From CAVUPF01 sp963777915 (GTDB taxonomy: Bacteria > Actinomycetota > Thermoleophilia > Solirubrobacterales > 70-9): DNA of 64,000 nt. Below are positions 1-9,186 of this stretch, piece after piece; the stretch's first letter is position 1, and the number at the start of each line of letters is the position of its first letter. The position numbers were made by a program, and so were the translations under genes. The DNA lies in assembly GCA_963777915.1 (NCBI GenBank), contig CAVZSH010000005.1, positions 310,001 to 374,000 on the forward strand, in the 5' to 3' direction. Under the pieces are notes generated by a model. It did no database searches. It worked only from the letters and a program-made list of their open reading frames with translations, and was not told where the DNA came from.

Positions 1-15
1 TTACCGAGCCGCCGT

Positions 16-1251
16 TCAACGGCGCCGAGGGTCGCCACGGGCCTCTTCGTAGACCGCCTCAAGCCGCTTCGCCCATACCTCAGGGCTGTGGCGCGCAAGT
101 GCGAACGCCCGCCCGCGATCTCCAAGCTTTTGACGCAGCGGCTCGTCGCCGAGGAGTTCGGCCGTCGCGGCGGCGAGGCTCTGGGCATCGCCGGCCACGA
201 TGAATGGCGGCGTCCGTCCCGGCGCGGTGTAGCCCTCGGCGCCCCGCGTGGTGGTGATCACCGGCTTACCGCTGGCCAGTGCGTGCAGGACCTTCATCCG
301 CATGCCTCCCCCCGTTCGAACCGGGGCCAGCACGACGCAGGCCGCTTCGACGTGTGGCTGGACGCTGGGCGCATCGGCGACGATGTCCACATGCGAGCCG
401 GCCAGCGCCAGCACCTCCGGTGGCGGAGCACTGCCGACGAGCCTGAGGTGCGCCTCAGGCTCCAGGGCGCGCACCATGGGCATTATCTCTCGCGCAAGCC
501 ACAGTGCCGCGTCGCGGTTTGGGGGATGGGTGAAGTTGCCGACGAAGAGAACTGTGCCCGGTTTCTCACGGCTGCGATCGGGCGAGGGTGGAATGGAGAG
601 GCCAAACGGGTTTACCCGGACCCGGTCGGCTACATCGGGCGCAAGATCGGCGATTGCGCGAGCGTCGCGCTCGCTGAACGCCTGCAATAGATCAAAGCGC
701 TGCCAGGTGGCCCGCTGGAAACCCTTCCAGCGACGCCAATCTAACTCTTCGAATGCCCAGCGCGGCCAACCGCTCGGTCCGCCGGAGGGTCGCCACTCAA
801 TCCCCCGCGGGCGACGGACCTCATGCTCGGTCAGTACGGTTGGGAGGTCTGCTGGCAGGCGGAAGACGCCCATCGAGCTGTCCTCGACGGCGACGATGTC
901 GAACTGCTGGGAAGCGGCGAGTCGGTCGATCTTGGCCTGGACGTCCGGCGCCGCGAACCAGACTGTGCGCCACGGCCACGATCCGCGAGCCCAGGTGGTT
1001 GCCAGCTTCCCGCGGCGCCTCCAGCGTTGAAGGCCGGGCGGCGGGCGCCTGCGGTCCGCGATGTGGAGGTCGATTCCCGCCAGGGTCAGAGCTTCCGCTG
1101 CTGCGGCCTCCCTCGGCTCGTCTCCCATGCCGGCGAGGAGCGTCACCTCATGGCGCTTACGCAGACCGATGAGTTGGGAGTGAAGCAAGACCGGGATCGC
1201 TCCAGCACCGTCCTCCTGGGGCAGCATGGGCGCGATCAAGAGGATCTTCAT
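16..1251 (-). CDS. Glycosyltransferase family 4 (GT-B) protein
   Basis: This is a 411-residue GT-B fold sugar transferase, probably cytoplasmic and acting in surface-polysaccharide assembly. The N-terminal acceptor half (about 1-190) opens with MKILLIAPMLPQEDGAG. The C-terminal donor half (about 215-400) has the VLFVGNF start of the second Rossmann domain and a GGGMRMKVLHALASGKPV stretch where GT4 enzymes bind the sugar nucleotide. The ATG lies in a 4-base ATGA overlap with the stop of the upstream GT2 gene, so the three genes up to 4465 are translationally coupled. The sugar and acceptor cannot be read from the sequence. Family assignment is secure; substrate is unknown. Confidence 0.88.
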   Translation of the reverse strand: MKILLIAPMLPQEDGAGAIPVLLHSQLIGLRKRHEVTLLAGMGDEPREAAAAEALTLAGIDLHIADRRRPPPGLQRWRRRGKLATTWARGSWPWRTVWFAAPDVQAKIDRLAASQQFDIVAVEDSSMGVFRLPADLPTVLTEHEVRRPRGIEWRPSGGPSGWPRWAFEELDWRRWKGFQRATWQRFDLLQAFSERDARAIADLAPDVADRVRVNPFGLSIPPSPDRSREKPGTVLFVGNFTHPPNRDAALWLAREIMPMVRALEPEAHLRLVGSAPPPEVLALAGSHVDIVADAPSVQPHVEAACVVLAPVRTGGGMRMKVLHALASGKPVITTTRGAEGYTAPGRTPPFIVAGDAQSLAAATAELLGDEPLRQKLGDRGRAFALARHSPEVWAKRLEAVYEEARGDPRRR

Positions 1252-2321
1252 GAATGCAGGCGGCTCAGGAGGCGATTGAGCGTCGGCCGGCGCTCGGGAA
1301 ACATGAACAGCTCGCCGAGCCTGCGGGCAAGGGGGCGCGGCGACGCTGCGATGGCCGTGAGCCAGGCGATGAAGAGCAGCTTCATTGCCCGCGAGACGTC
1401 GAATCGCCGCGAGACCGCACGGGCTCCGTCGGCCAGGAGCGTCCAGAGAGAGTCCGCCGGCATGGGATGCAGGCCCGGCTCAAGCTTGAGGGATAGGAGC
1501 CGGTTGCCGAGGTCCGACACCGAAAGGATCCGGTCGGGGCGTTCCTGACCGAGCTGGTCGGCCAGGTGTTCGAGCGCCTCGGCCGTGGCGCGGGCATAGC
1601 CGATCGTCTCGCGTACATGGCTTAGGTCCAGCAGTTGTTCCTGCGGCTCGTAGTTGTTGGCGCCATGAACCCTGTAGGAGGCGCCGATCACATCGAGGGA
1701 GGCCACCTTGCCAAGAAGAGTCATAAGATGGATGAGATACCAGTCGGCCCCGCAATGCGGATACTCCCGCTCCGGGATGGGGAGGATCCTTCGCAGGGCC
1801 TCGGTGCGAAAGGCATTGCCGCTGGTCGGCAGCCATGCCACGTCGAAGGGGAAAGCGACCTCTGCCTGCCTCAGGTCCCCGCTGGGCATGGGGAGGTGGG
1901 GGGTAGGCTTGGTCACGCCGGTGGGGCGGCCTTCGGCGTCGATCACCTCCATTCGGAACTGCACCTTGGCCACTTGCTGGTCGGCCGCGAACACAGCAGC
2001 TACGTACGCGGCCGCTTGGGGTCGCAGCGTGTCGTCTGCGTCGAGGAAGATCACGGCGTCGCCCGTGCACCGCGTTAGGCCGGTGTTGAGGGCTGACGCT
2101 TGGCCGCCATTCTCCTGTAGTACGACGTCTACCGACTCCTTGTATGCGTTCAATTGCTCACGCGAGTCGTCGGTCGAGCCGTCATCGACCACGACGACAT
2201 GGACGTTTCGATGCCCCTGTCCACGAGCGCTCTCGATGGCCTCGGCGACAAAGGCGCCGTAGTTGTGGTTGCTGATCACGATGTCGACCGCTAGGTCATC
2301 AGCGCGCTGTCCGCGCGTCAT
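1248..2321 (-). CDS. Glycosyltransferase family 2 (GT-A) protein
   Basis: This 357-residue GT-A transferase starts with the classic fold opening VDIVISNHNYGAFVAEAIES, followed by VVVVDDGSTDDS (nucleotide binding) and the FLDADDT DxD-type metal motif. An upstream in-frame extension to 2480 exists. I choose the ATG at 2321 because it forms an exact 4-base ATGA overlap with the stop of the preceding gene and puts the family start at residue 10. The C-terminal third is helical and basic, without a clear membrane segment. It probably adds one sugar to a lipid-linked glycan; the substrate is not deducible. Confidence 0.88.
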   Translation of the reverse strand: MTRGQRADDLAVDIVISNHNYGAFVAEAIESARGQGHRNVHVVVVDDGSTDDSREQLNAYKESVDVVLQENGGQASALNTGLTRCTGDAVIFLDADDTLRPQAAAYVAAVFAADQQVAKVQFRMEVIDAEGRPTGVTKPTPHLPMPSGDLRQAEVAFPFDVAWLPTSGNAFRTEALRRILPIPEREYPHCGADWYLIHLMTLLGKVASLDVIGASYRVHGANNYEPQEQLLDLSHVRETIGYARATAEALEHLADQLGQERPDRILSVSDLGNRLLSLKLEPGLHPMPADSLWTLLADGARAVSRRFDVSRAMKLLFIAWLTAIAASPRPLARRLGELFMFPERRPTLNRLLSRLHS

Positions 2322-4465
2322 CGCTGTGGTGTGACGCGGGCCAGCAAGTAGCCGGCGGCGGTGATCGCGAGTCCAGCAATGATTGCCCCCGAGCGCTGCA
2401 GCCCCGCTGGGTCTCTGCGGGCTGCATCCCAGAAGCCTCGTAGGACGCCCCTCGGGAGTGTTTTCAGCGTATACGTCCACTCCTCCGAGAGCGCGTCCGG
2501 AGCCCCTACCTGCTGCGCCATCAGTGCCTTCGATCTTCCCTCCAACCAGCAGCGTGATCGGAAATAACTCCAGCGGCTGCGCTGACTGGAAACGAAATGC
2601 TCGACGCAGGCGGCTGGCATATGCAGGACCACTCCCGCCGGATATACCTGCCGTGCTCGAATCGAGAGCTCCGTCTCGTCGCCCCCGAGCGGCGTATTGC
2701 CGACACGACCGATTGCGCTACTGAAGCCGCCAACCCGGTCAAACACCGTTTTGCGAAACGACATCGTTGTGCCGATGGGGTTTCGTATTGGCATCGTCTG
2801 GGTGGGTAGGCCGCGATATTCGCAACCCACGGTCCAATAGAACTCGCGCGGCAACCATCTTGGCGCTTTGCCGTCCGCCCACCTTGGTCTCGCCACTCCT
2901 CCGACGCCGATCACATCGGGGTCAGTGTAGGGGCTGGCGAGCTTCTCCAGCCAGGTCTCATCGGCAACCGCATCGTCGTCTAAGAACGCGACAACCTCGC
3001 CGTGGACCTGCTTTAACCCTGTATTGCGAGCAGCCGATATTCCGGGATTACCCTCACTTTCCAGCACCCGAGCGCCATTGAGTCCCGCCTTGGCAAGCCC
3101 CAAGAGCTCCGGGTTATGGTCTATAACCACGATTGTCTCAACCGCGGATTGTGTCTGGCGGCTTACCGACTCCGTGGCGGCGCGCAGCCCGTCCCATCGC
3201 TGCCTGTCATAGGCGCAAATCACAACACTCACAGTTGGAATCGGCTTGACGCGCTTGACGAGGTAGGACTCGCCTCCAGAGTGGGACTCGATTTCTCGGA
3301 AGAGCTGCTCAAGCTCATCAACTGTATGGCTCCAAGAATGGCGATCCTCGAACCGTTGGTCCTTCATGTCCGCGACCTGGCCGAAGGCCTCGCGGATGGC
3401 TGTCGGATCAGACGGGGGCACCAGCACAGCCCCTTCGTATCCTTCGGTCGCTGCGATAAGACCGCCCACGCCGCTGACGATCACCGGTAGGCCGGCACTC
3501 ATTGCCATGTGAAGGGGACCGCTGGCCGACGACCGTAGGTATGGGAGCACTACAGCGTCTGCGCCTCGGAAGAACGCTGCAGCCTCGGAGTCGTGCACAT
3601 AGTGATTGACAAAGGTGATTCTGCTGCGATACCGACTTCGCTCAATCAGCTTGGCAGGCAATGTCCACCCCTCCCACGTCTCACCCACCACCGTAAGCCA
3701 GTAGCGATCGGCCTCCTTGGATGAGAGGGAATCGAATGCGCTGACAGCATGCTCAAGGCCCTTGAAGGGACGAATCGTTCCAAAGAACAGCAGGTTACAA
3801 ACGTCCTCAGGCGGATCACGTAGTGTACTTTCGTTGGCCTGTGCTAGACGACTGGTGTACGGTCCGTGTGGAACTAGCCGTATTGGTTTTTCTCGAACGT
3901 TGTAGCGTCTCTCCAGCTCGGCTATGTCTTCTGTCGAGTGAACGACGAACCCGTCAGCGAGATTGACTAGCAACCTTCCCAGAATTCCAACATACTGGCG
4001 TGCTAGAGGCACGCGTTCCTCCGCGGTATCGAGTACCTCATGGAACTCGATGATGACCCGTGCCCCTAGCAAGCGCGTAACTAGTGCTAGGAGCACGTAT
4101 GAATGCACGACAGTCCCACTCCACCACTGGAACAAAACCCATTTGGGTGGATTTTGCTTTACAAAGGTCAAGGCACGCAGCATGCTTGGAATCCAGTACC
4201 AGTCGATCCCATCGAAAATACGAATGCTGGAGTCATATGTAACTTCTGAGAGCGGTGCGCCGACTCGCTTCGCGCCTGGGTAGAGCTTTCTCGGCAGCAG
4301 TCGCCTCATCAGAATGACGAGGACCTTGTGAGATGCGGCTAGGGAATTGGCAAGGTCAGCCGTGTAATAGGTTAGGCCGCTAACGAATCGTGTGCCTGAG
4401 CCCACGACGAGGATCGGGCTGTTGCCGTCCGTCTCCGTCGATTTCTTTCGCGATCCGACGCTCAT
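2318..4465 (-). CDS. Two-domain glycosyltransferase: GT4 domain fused to GT2 domain
   Basis: This 715-residue protein carries two complete transferase units. Residues about 15-385 are a GT4 enzyme, with PILVVGSGTRFVSGLTYYTA at the start, LLFFGTIRPFKGLEHAV at the donor domain and HMAMSAGLPVIVSGVGG near its end. Residues about 405-660 are a GT2 enzyme with PTVSVVICAYDRQRW and the FLDDDAVAD metal motif. Such fusions are expected to add two sugars in succession, but that is inference. It heads the coupled set 4465 to 16. Its base composition is visibly less GC-rich than its neighbours, especially around 3.6-4.3 kb, which suggests separate acquisition of the GT4 half. Confidence 0.85.
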   Translation of the reverse strand: MSVGSRKKSTETDGNSPILVVGSGTRFVSGLTYYTADLANSLAASHKVLVILMRRLLPRKLYPGAKRVGAPLSEVTYDSSIRIFDGIDWYWIPSMLRALTFVKQNPPKWVLFQWWSGTVVHSYVLLALVTRLLGARVIIEFHEVLDTAEERVPLARQYVGILGRLLVNLADGFVVHSTEDIAELERRYNVREKPIRLVPHGPYTSRLAQANESTLRDPPEDVCNLLFFGTIRPFKGLEHAVSAFDSLSSKEADRYWLTVVGETWEGWTLPAKLIERSRYRSRITFVNHYVHDSEAAAFFRGADAVVLPYLRSSASGPLHMAMSAGLPVIVSGVGGLIAATEGYEGAVLVPPSDPTAIREAFGQVADMKDQRFEDRHSWSHTVDELEQLFREIESHSGGESYLVKRVKPIPTVSVVICAYDRQRWDGLRAATESVSRQTQSAVETIVVIDHNPELLGLAKAGLNGARVLESEGNPGISAARNTGLKQVHGEVVAFLDDDAVADETWLEKLASPYTDPDVIGVGGVARPRWADGKAPRWLPREFYWTVGCEYRGLPTQTMPIRNPIGTTMSFRKTVFDRVGGFSSAIGRVGNTPLGGDETELSIRARQVYPAGVVLHMPAACVEHFVSSQRSRWSYFRSRCWLEGRSKALMAQQVGAPDALSEEWTYTLKTLPRGVLRGFWDAARRDPAGLQRSGAIIAGLAITAAGYLLARVTPQR

Positions 4466-4587
4466 ACCTCAATGATTATTCGCGGTTTGGTCCGGATCGG
4501 TGGAGGCAGGCCTCCAGCGAGTTCGGCGTAAAGGTGATGCCGGGTCAGCCTACTTGGTGCGGAGCGGGATTGCTCCGAAGGTTCCGA

Positions 4588-5466
4588 TCAAGCGGCCTCG
4601 GCCGACAGGGCGTCACGGTCCGCCAGTTCATCTTCGTGCAGATGGGCACCGGGCATTCTCCGCAAACGCTCGCGCAGGATGGTTTTCAAGACGCGCCCAC
4701 CGTCCCTGAAGGTGTTGAGATTGCTTTCTCCGTGGATGCGATCGCGCTCGAAGCTCGGTACCTCACGGACCTTGAGTCTGGCTCGGGCGATGCGGATGTT
4801 GATCAGGGTCTCCACCTCAAAGCCGGTGCAGTTGACATCCATAGCTGGCAGGCAGTGGCGCCAGAAGGCGTTGTAGCCATAACAGAGGTCGGAATAGGCG
4901 GTGCCGAAGAGGAGGTTGACGGTCCCGCTCAGAACCCGGTTGCCGCTGCTGCGCAGGCGCGTGATGTCCGAGCTGCCCCCGTCTTTGTGGAAGCGGGTTC
5001 CCTTGGCGAAGTCGGCCCCTTGCATGAGCGCCTTCACGAAGGCGGGAATCTCGGTAGGGTCGGCCGATCCGTCGGCATCCAGCATCACCAGGATGTCGCC
5101 GGTTGCGGCTTCAAAGCCACAGCGGAGAGCATCGCCCTTGCCCCGCTGCCGCTGGTTGACGATCTTGGTGTCGGGGCGCAGTGAGCGGGCGACCTCCGGC
5201 GTGCCGTCTGTCGAGAAGCCGTCGACGACAATCACCTCGTGGAGGCCGCTCGGCAACTCGGCGAAGACGTGCGGCAGGTTCTTGGCCTCGTTCAGCGTGG
5301 GCACGATCACGCTTACGCGCGGCCACCGAGCGCCGAGGGCCGAGGCATAGATCCCGAAGTTGAACTCGGGTAGATTATCTGGCCGAGCGCTTCGCTCTGG
5401 CCAACTCCAGTCAGGCGCGGCGAAGGCGTCGCCGACGCTGCCACCCACCGCTGTTGCCGAACCCAT
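4588..5466 (-). CDS. Dolichyl-phosphate mannose/glucose synthase-like GT2
   Basis: This 292-residue GT-A enzyme of the polyprenyl-phosphate sugar synthase type has VSVIVPTLNEAKNLPHVF, VIVVDGFSTDGT, RGKGDALRCGFEAATGD and the catalytic MLDADGSADP (DxD). GYNAFWRHCL and ESNLNTFRDG are typical of this subgroup. It lacks the C-terminal membrane helices of GtrB-type proteins, so it is soluble or peripherally attached. A roughly 50-residue N-terminal extension precedes the domain. It likely charges a lipid carrier with a sugar for the polysaccharide encoded around it. It is separated by 122 bases from the downstream fused glycosyltransferase and diverges from the regulator at 5665. Confidence 0.85.
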   Translation of the reverse strand: MGSATAVGGSVGDAFAAPDWSWPERSARPDNLPEFNFGIYASALGARWPRVSVIVPTLNEAKNLPHVFAELPSGLHEVIVVDGFSTDGTPEVARSLRPDTKIVNQRQRGKGDALRCGFEAATGDILVMLDADGSADPTEIPAFVKALMQGADFAKGTRFHKDGGSSDITRLRSSGNRVLSGTVNLLFGTAYSDLCYGYNAFWRHCLPAMDVNCTGFEVETLINIRIARARLKVREVPSFERDRIHGESNLNTFRDGGRVLKTILRERLRRMPGAHLHEDELADRDALSAEAA

Positions 5467-5664
5467 GCCGTTCCTCCCGACGTTGCGGAATAAGGCGGGA
5501 TGGACGGTATGAAGGTCCTGCTTGGCCCCTGTTTGATCGGTGTTTGATTTGGATTAGACGCTTTGGAAAATAAAAATTGACCCGAGAAATGGCTTGTTAT
5601 TCACTCGTTAACTCCATAGATTCCTGCAGCGGCTGCCTGTTCATACGGCAGCCGGGAGGCGTTT
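5467..5664. promoter_or_regulatory. Divergent promoter region of the polysaccharide locus
   Basis: These 198 bases separate the minus-strand glycosyltransferase from the plus-strand regulator and are distinctly AT-rich at about 5528-5605, unlike the surrounding coding DNA. A GGGAGG ribosome binding site at 5654-5659, five bases before the GTG at 5665, fixes the regulator start. Promoter elements for both directions must lie here, but I cannot assign -35/-10 boxes or an operator with confidence. Confidence 0.4.
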
Positions 5665-6921
5665 GTGGGAGACAGCCAAACATCCTTAGGCAAGAGCTCC
5701 GAGCGGAGGCGTTGGCGCGGGACCGCTTCCCTGCTCTCGCCTCAGCGCCTCGTCGATTCGCCCGAGCTCTTCGAGCGGTTTCTGTACGGGCTAGCTCTCG
5801 TCGATCGAGACGGCAGCGTTCTCTATCTGAACCGGAAGGCTCGGCAACTCCTGGTTCCCGCCGACACGTCGGCGGCGGAGAGCACTTGGAGGTGCTGCGA
5901 TCTGATCTGTGATCGGCTTGGCCCAATCGTGGGCGGGGAATGCATGACGGAGCGGGTGGCGCGGACCGACGGGCAGATGCCGGAGGTGCGGATGGACATC
6001 GAGCAGGAGCGGATGCAGGCCGCCGCCTGGGTATCGGCTTCCCCCCTCTACGGAGACGGCTCGCAGCTGCTTTTCCATCTGCGACCCGGGAAGCCCGGAG
6101 ACCGGCGCCGGCGGACTCCTCCCGAGTGGTCGGGGCATATATCGCCATCCCATAGCACCGAGCTGCAGATCGTCACCCTTGGAAGGTTTCAAGTCGAGGG
6201 ATCGAATGGCCCGATCAACGGCGACTGGCTCGAGCAGCGGCCCGGGCAGCTGCTCAAGTACTTGGTCGGAGAGCGGCGCCGCGTGGTGGCGAGCGACCGG
6301 ATCGCGGAGTCCCTGTGGCCCGAAGCCGGCCCCGATGAGGCGAGGAGCCGCTTGCGCTACTACGTTCACGCGCTTCGCGAGAGGCTGGAGCCCGATCGAG
6401 CCCACCGCTCGCCGGCCCGCTTCGTCGTGGCTCGTCGTGGGGCCTACTACTTCGACACCAGCGGCGTGTGGATCGACGCCGATGAGTTCGAGCGCGAGAC
6501 ACGAGCCGGGCTGGCCGCTTTCGACCAAGGGTTCCTCAAGCCCGCCGCCACCCACCTTGCCAGCGCTATGCGCCTGTACCAGGGCAACTTCCTCGCCGAG
6601 GATCCCTATGCCGAGTGGGCGCTGGATGAGCGGGAGCGGCTCCGCGAGCTGGCTGGCCGGGCGCTGCGGGCGCAGGTGGGCATCCAGATGCAGATGGAGA
6701 ATCTCGAGGTCGCGGCGGACCACGCCCGTCGTCTGGCCGACATGGAGCCCTTCGACGCCGACGTGCAGAAGCTCTTCATCGAACTCTGCTTGAAGCGGGG
6801 CCGGCACAGTGAGGCCTTTCGCCGCTACACGGTGCTCCGCAAGCGGCTGCTTTCCTCCTTTGGGCAGGAGCCCGACTTCGACCTCGCCGGCCTGGAGCAC
6901 CAAGCCGACTGGCACGCTTAA
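5665..6921 (+). CDS. SARP/BTAD-type transcriptional regulator with N-terminal PAS-like domain
   Basis: This is a 418-residue regulator. Residues about 25-140 look like a PAS sensor (ALVDRDGSVLYLNRKARQLL). Residues about 172-265 form an OmpR/SARP winged helix (IVTLGRFQVEG, WLEQRPGQLLKYLV, ARSRLRYYVHALRERLEP). Residues 270-415 are the helical bacterial transcriptional activation (BTAD) domain with TPR-like repeats. A GTG start with a good GGGAGG site is used. It sits head-to-head with the glycosyltransferase operon and 72 bases before the exporter genes, so control of the polysaccharide locus is a reasonable inference. The ligand of the PAS-like part is unknown. Confidence 0.82.
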   Translation: MGDSQTSLGKSSERRRWRGTASLLSPQRLVDSPELFERFLYGLALVDRDGSVLYLNRKARQLLVPADTSAAESTWRCCDLICDRLGPIVGGECMTERVARTDGQMPEVRMDIEQERMQAAAWVSASPLYGDGSQLLFHLRPGKPGDRRRRTPPEWSGHISPSHSTELQIVTLGRFQVEGSNGPINGDWLEQRPGQLLKYLVGERRRVVASDRIAESLWPEAGPDEARSRLRYYVHALRERLEPDRAHRSPARFVVARRGAYYFDTSGVWIDADEFERETRAGLAAFDQGFLKPAATHLASAMRLYQGNFLAEDPYAEWALDERERLRELAGRALRAQVGIQMQMENLEVAADHARRLADMEPFDADVQKLFIELCLKRGRHSEAFRRYTVLRKRLLSSFGQEPDFDLAGLEHQADWHA

Positions 6922-6993
6922 CCGAAGCGCCACTCGGGGTTTCTCGCTGCGCCATATCCACGGCCTCTGGGCGCAAAACCTATCCTCCAGGCC

Positions 6994-7869
6994 ATGCAAG
7001 AACTGATCGACCGCCCGCCAACCCAGAAGGTCGATCCCTCAACTCGCCCGGAAACGATCCGACTCAAGCCGACCCGCGGCTTCAGCCGGGTGCTCTCGTC
7101 GCACGAATTGTGGCGCTACCGCGACCTTGCCTTCCAAATCGCAGCGCGCGATGTGACGCTGCGCTACCGCCAGACCGCACTCGGCGCTGCATGGGCGGTG
7201 CTTCAGCCGGTCGGCCTCATGGTCGTCTTCTCACTCTTCTTCGGCAGTCTGGCGGGAGTCTCTTCGGATGGCCTTCCATACCCGCTGTTCAGCCTCGCCG
7301 CCTTGGTCCCTTGGACCTTCTTTGCCAACGCCATGCTGCTTGGCTCGGAAAGCCTCGTGATCAACTCCGCGCTCGTCTCAAAAATCTATTTCCCACGAAT
7401 CTTCATGCCGGCCGGAGTGGTCGCTGCGGGCTTCGTCGAACTCGGCATTTCGCTGGTGATCCTCTTCGTGATCGTGCTCGCCTGGGGCGTGGTCCCGTCG
7501 CTGGCATTGCTCACTCTGCCGTTGCTGGTGGTGATCATGACAGCGACAGCGCTCGGCGTCGGCGCTGCGCTTTCGGCGATCAACGTCCGCTATCGAGATG
7601 TGCGCTATGTGGTCCCGTTCGCCATCCAGATGTGGCTGTTTGTTTCGCCGGTCGCATATCCGAGCAGCCTTCTCACGGAGCCCTGGCGGACGCTGTCGGC
7701 GATCAATCCCATGGTGGGCGTGGTGGAAGGCTTCCGGTGGGCTGTGCTGGACACCTCCAACGCCCCGCTTGGCCTGATCGCCGTGTCGACCGTATCGGCG
7801 GCGGTGCTCCTTGCGGCTGGCCTCGCCTACTTCGACCGAGTCGAGCGCGGTTTCGCCGACTACATCTGA
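6994..7869 (+). CDS. ABC-2 type polysaccharide export permease (Wzm-like)
   Basis: This 291-residue integral membrane protein has about six hydrophobic segments between residues 60 and 285. It also has the amphipathic signature RDVTLRYRQTALGAAWAVLQP, diagnostic of Wzm/TagG/KpsM permeases. It exports an undecaprenyl-linked glycan across the cytoplasmic membrane together with the ATPase encoded five bases downstream. The neighbours are glycosyltransferases, consistent with O-antigen-like or teichoic-acid-like polymer export. In an actinobacterium the exact polymer is unknown. The ATG start fits the family length. Confidence 0.9.
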   Translation: MQELIDRPPTQKVDPSTRPETIRLKPTRGFSRVLSSHELWRYRDLAFQIAARDVTLRYRQTALGAAWAVLQPVGLMVVFSLFFGSLAGVSSDGLPYPLFSLAALVPWTFFANAMLLGSESLVINSALVSKIYFPRIFMPAGVVAAGFVELGISLVILFVIVLAWGVVPSLALLTLPLLVVIMTATALGVGAALSAINVRYRDVRYVVPFAIQMWLFVSPVAYPSSLLTEPWRTLSAINPMVGVVEGFRWAVLDTSNAPLGLIAVSTVSAAVLLAAGLAYFDRVERGFADYI

Positions 7870-7874
7870 GCTGT

Positions 7875-9131
7875 ATGGGCGACGTCGCAATCCAGACCAA
7901 CGAGCTTGGCAAGCGCTACGACCTCGGCCTCAGCGCACGCGGCTACGGGACTCTGCAGGAGAGCATTGTCAACACGGCCAAGCGTTCGGTTGGGAAGCTC
8001 TCAGGGCGCCGGGAGCGGCGACCGGTGGAGACGCTGTGGGCCCTGCGCGACCTTTCGCTGACTGTTCGCACCGGAGAGGTCGTCGGCCTGATCGGCCACA
8101 ACGGTGCCGGCAAGAGCACGTTGCTCAAAATCCTCTCTCGGATCGTCGAGCCGACCACAGGGTGGGCGGACGTGACCGGGCGCGCGGGCTCGTTGCTCGA
8201 GGTCGGTACCGGCTTTCACCCCGAGCTGACCGGGCGGGAGAACATCTTTCTGAACGGCGCCATCCTCGGCATGCGCCGGGTTGAGATCCGTCAGCGGTTC
8301 GACGAAATCGTCGCCTTTGCCGACATCGAGCGGTTCCTCGACACCCCGGTGAAGCGCTACTCCAGCGGGATGTCGGTGCGGTTGGCCTTCGCCGTGGCCG
8401 CTCACCTCGAGCCGGAGATCCTGCTGGTCGACGAGGTGCTGGCGGTTGGAGACGCCGCCTTCCAGCGCAAATCGCTTGCCAAAATGAGCGAGGTTGCGAA
8501 ACAGGGCAGGACGGTCGTCTTCGTATCTCACAACTTGGCAATTATCCAGGCCCTATGCCAGCGGGGAATCCTGCTCGAGAAGGGCAGGGCGGTTGCCGAC
8601 GCGCCGGTTGGCGAGGCCGTAGACCATTACCTCCGAACGCTCGAGCGGGCCGCGACCGACGACCTTCTCGTTCGCACCGACCGTGATGGCCGCGCCTGGG
8701 AGGACACCCTGGTTCGGCGATTGGCGCTCTATGACCCCAGCAGCGGGCAGGCTGATGTCGTCGTCGGAGGCCGAGCCGCGAAGATCGTGGTCGAGGTGAC
8801 CGAGGTGCTGCCGATGATGGAGTGCGAGCTGACCATCGTCAACAGCCTCGGGCATCCGGTAACTACGCTGGACAGCGAAGTGTCCGCCTCCACTGACGTC
8901 CGTGACGGCGACCTCGGACCCCGAATCGAGTGCGACATCGATTCCTTGCCGCTGATTCCTGGTCGCTACCGGATCGACGTTCTCTTGAAGGCGCGCCAGG
9001 AGATCCAGGACGGCCTCCAGGCAGCGACCTTCTTCGATGTCGAGCCTGGCGTGATCGGCGGGCGCCCGATGCCTGCCACGGGTTCGGATGGAGACGTGGT
9101 CATAGCCCACTCATGGCGACTGCCGGTGTGA
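7875..9131 (+). CDS. ABC transporter ATP-binding protein for polysaccharide export (Wzt-like)
   Basis: This 418-residue partner of the Wzm-like permease carries a Walker A GHNGAGKS at residues 74-81, the signature YSSGMSVRLAFAVA, Walker B EILLVDEVLAVGD and the switch FVSHN. Residues about 265-418 form a Wzt C-terminal type beta domain that, in the characterised family, recognises the capped end of the glycan. The frame stays open far upstream of the ATG at 7875. I reject that extension because it overlaps the permease and the family begins at VAIQTNELGKRY. Confidence 0.9.
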   Translation: MGDVAIQTNELGKRYDLGLSARGYGTLQESIVNTAKRSVGKLSGRRERRPVETLWALRDLSLTVRTGEVVGLIGHNGAGKSTLLKILSRIVEPTTGWADVTGRAGSLLEVGTGFHPELTGRENIFLNGAILGMRRVEIRQRFDEIVAFADIERFLDTPVKRYSSGMSVRLAFAVAAHLEPEILLVDEVLAVGDAAFQRKSLAKMSEVAKQGRTVVFVSHNLAIIQALCQRGILLEKGRAVADAPVGEAVDHYLRTLERAATDDLLVRTDRDGRAWEDTLVRRLALYDPSSGQADVVVGGRAAKIVVEVTEVLPMMECELTIVNSLGHPVTTLDSEVSASTDVRDGDLGPRIECDIDSLPLIPGRYRIDVLLKARQEIQDGLQAATFFDVEPGVIGGRPMPATGSDGDVVIAHSWRLPV

Positions 9132-9152
9132 GAGTTCGGTCAGCCGAAAGCT

Positions 9153-9171
9153 GGGCGCTGCGGTTGCGCCC
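9153..9171. terminator. Weak hairpin between convergent genes
   Basis: A 6-base GC stem (GGGCGC/GCGCCC) with a 7-base loop lies in the 55-base gap between the ATPase stop and the stop of the convergent oxidoreductase. There is no T-tract on either strand, so intrinsic termination is only a possibility. Confidence 0.25.
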
Positions 9172-9186
9172 GGCCGTCGGATAGCG

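Noticed and set aside
5665..6921. Antibiotic biosynthetic cluster indicated by the SARP regulator
   Set aside because: No polyketide, peptide or other biosynthetic core genes are nearby; the neighbours are polysaccharide genes.
7110..7874. Longer N-terminus for the Wzt-like ATPase
   Set aside because: It would overlap the permease gene out of frame; the family starts at the ATG at 7875.
9153..9171. Strong intrinsic terminator
   Set aside because: The stem is only six base pairs and no T-tract follows on either strand, so I list it only as weak.
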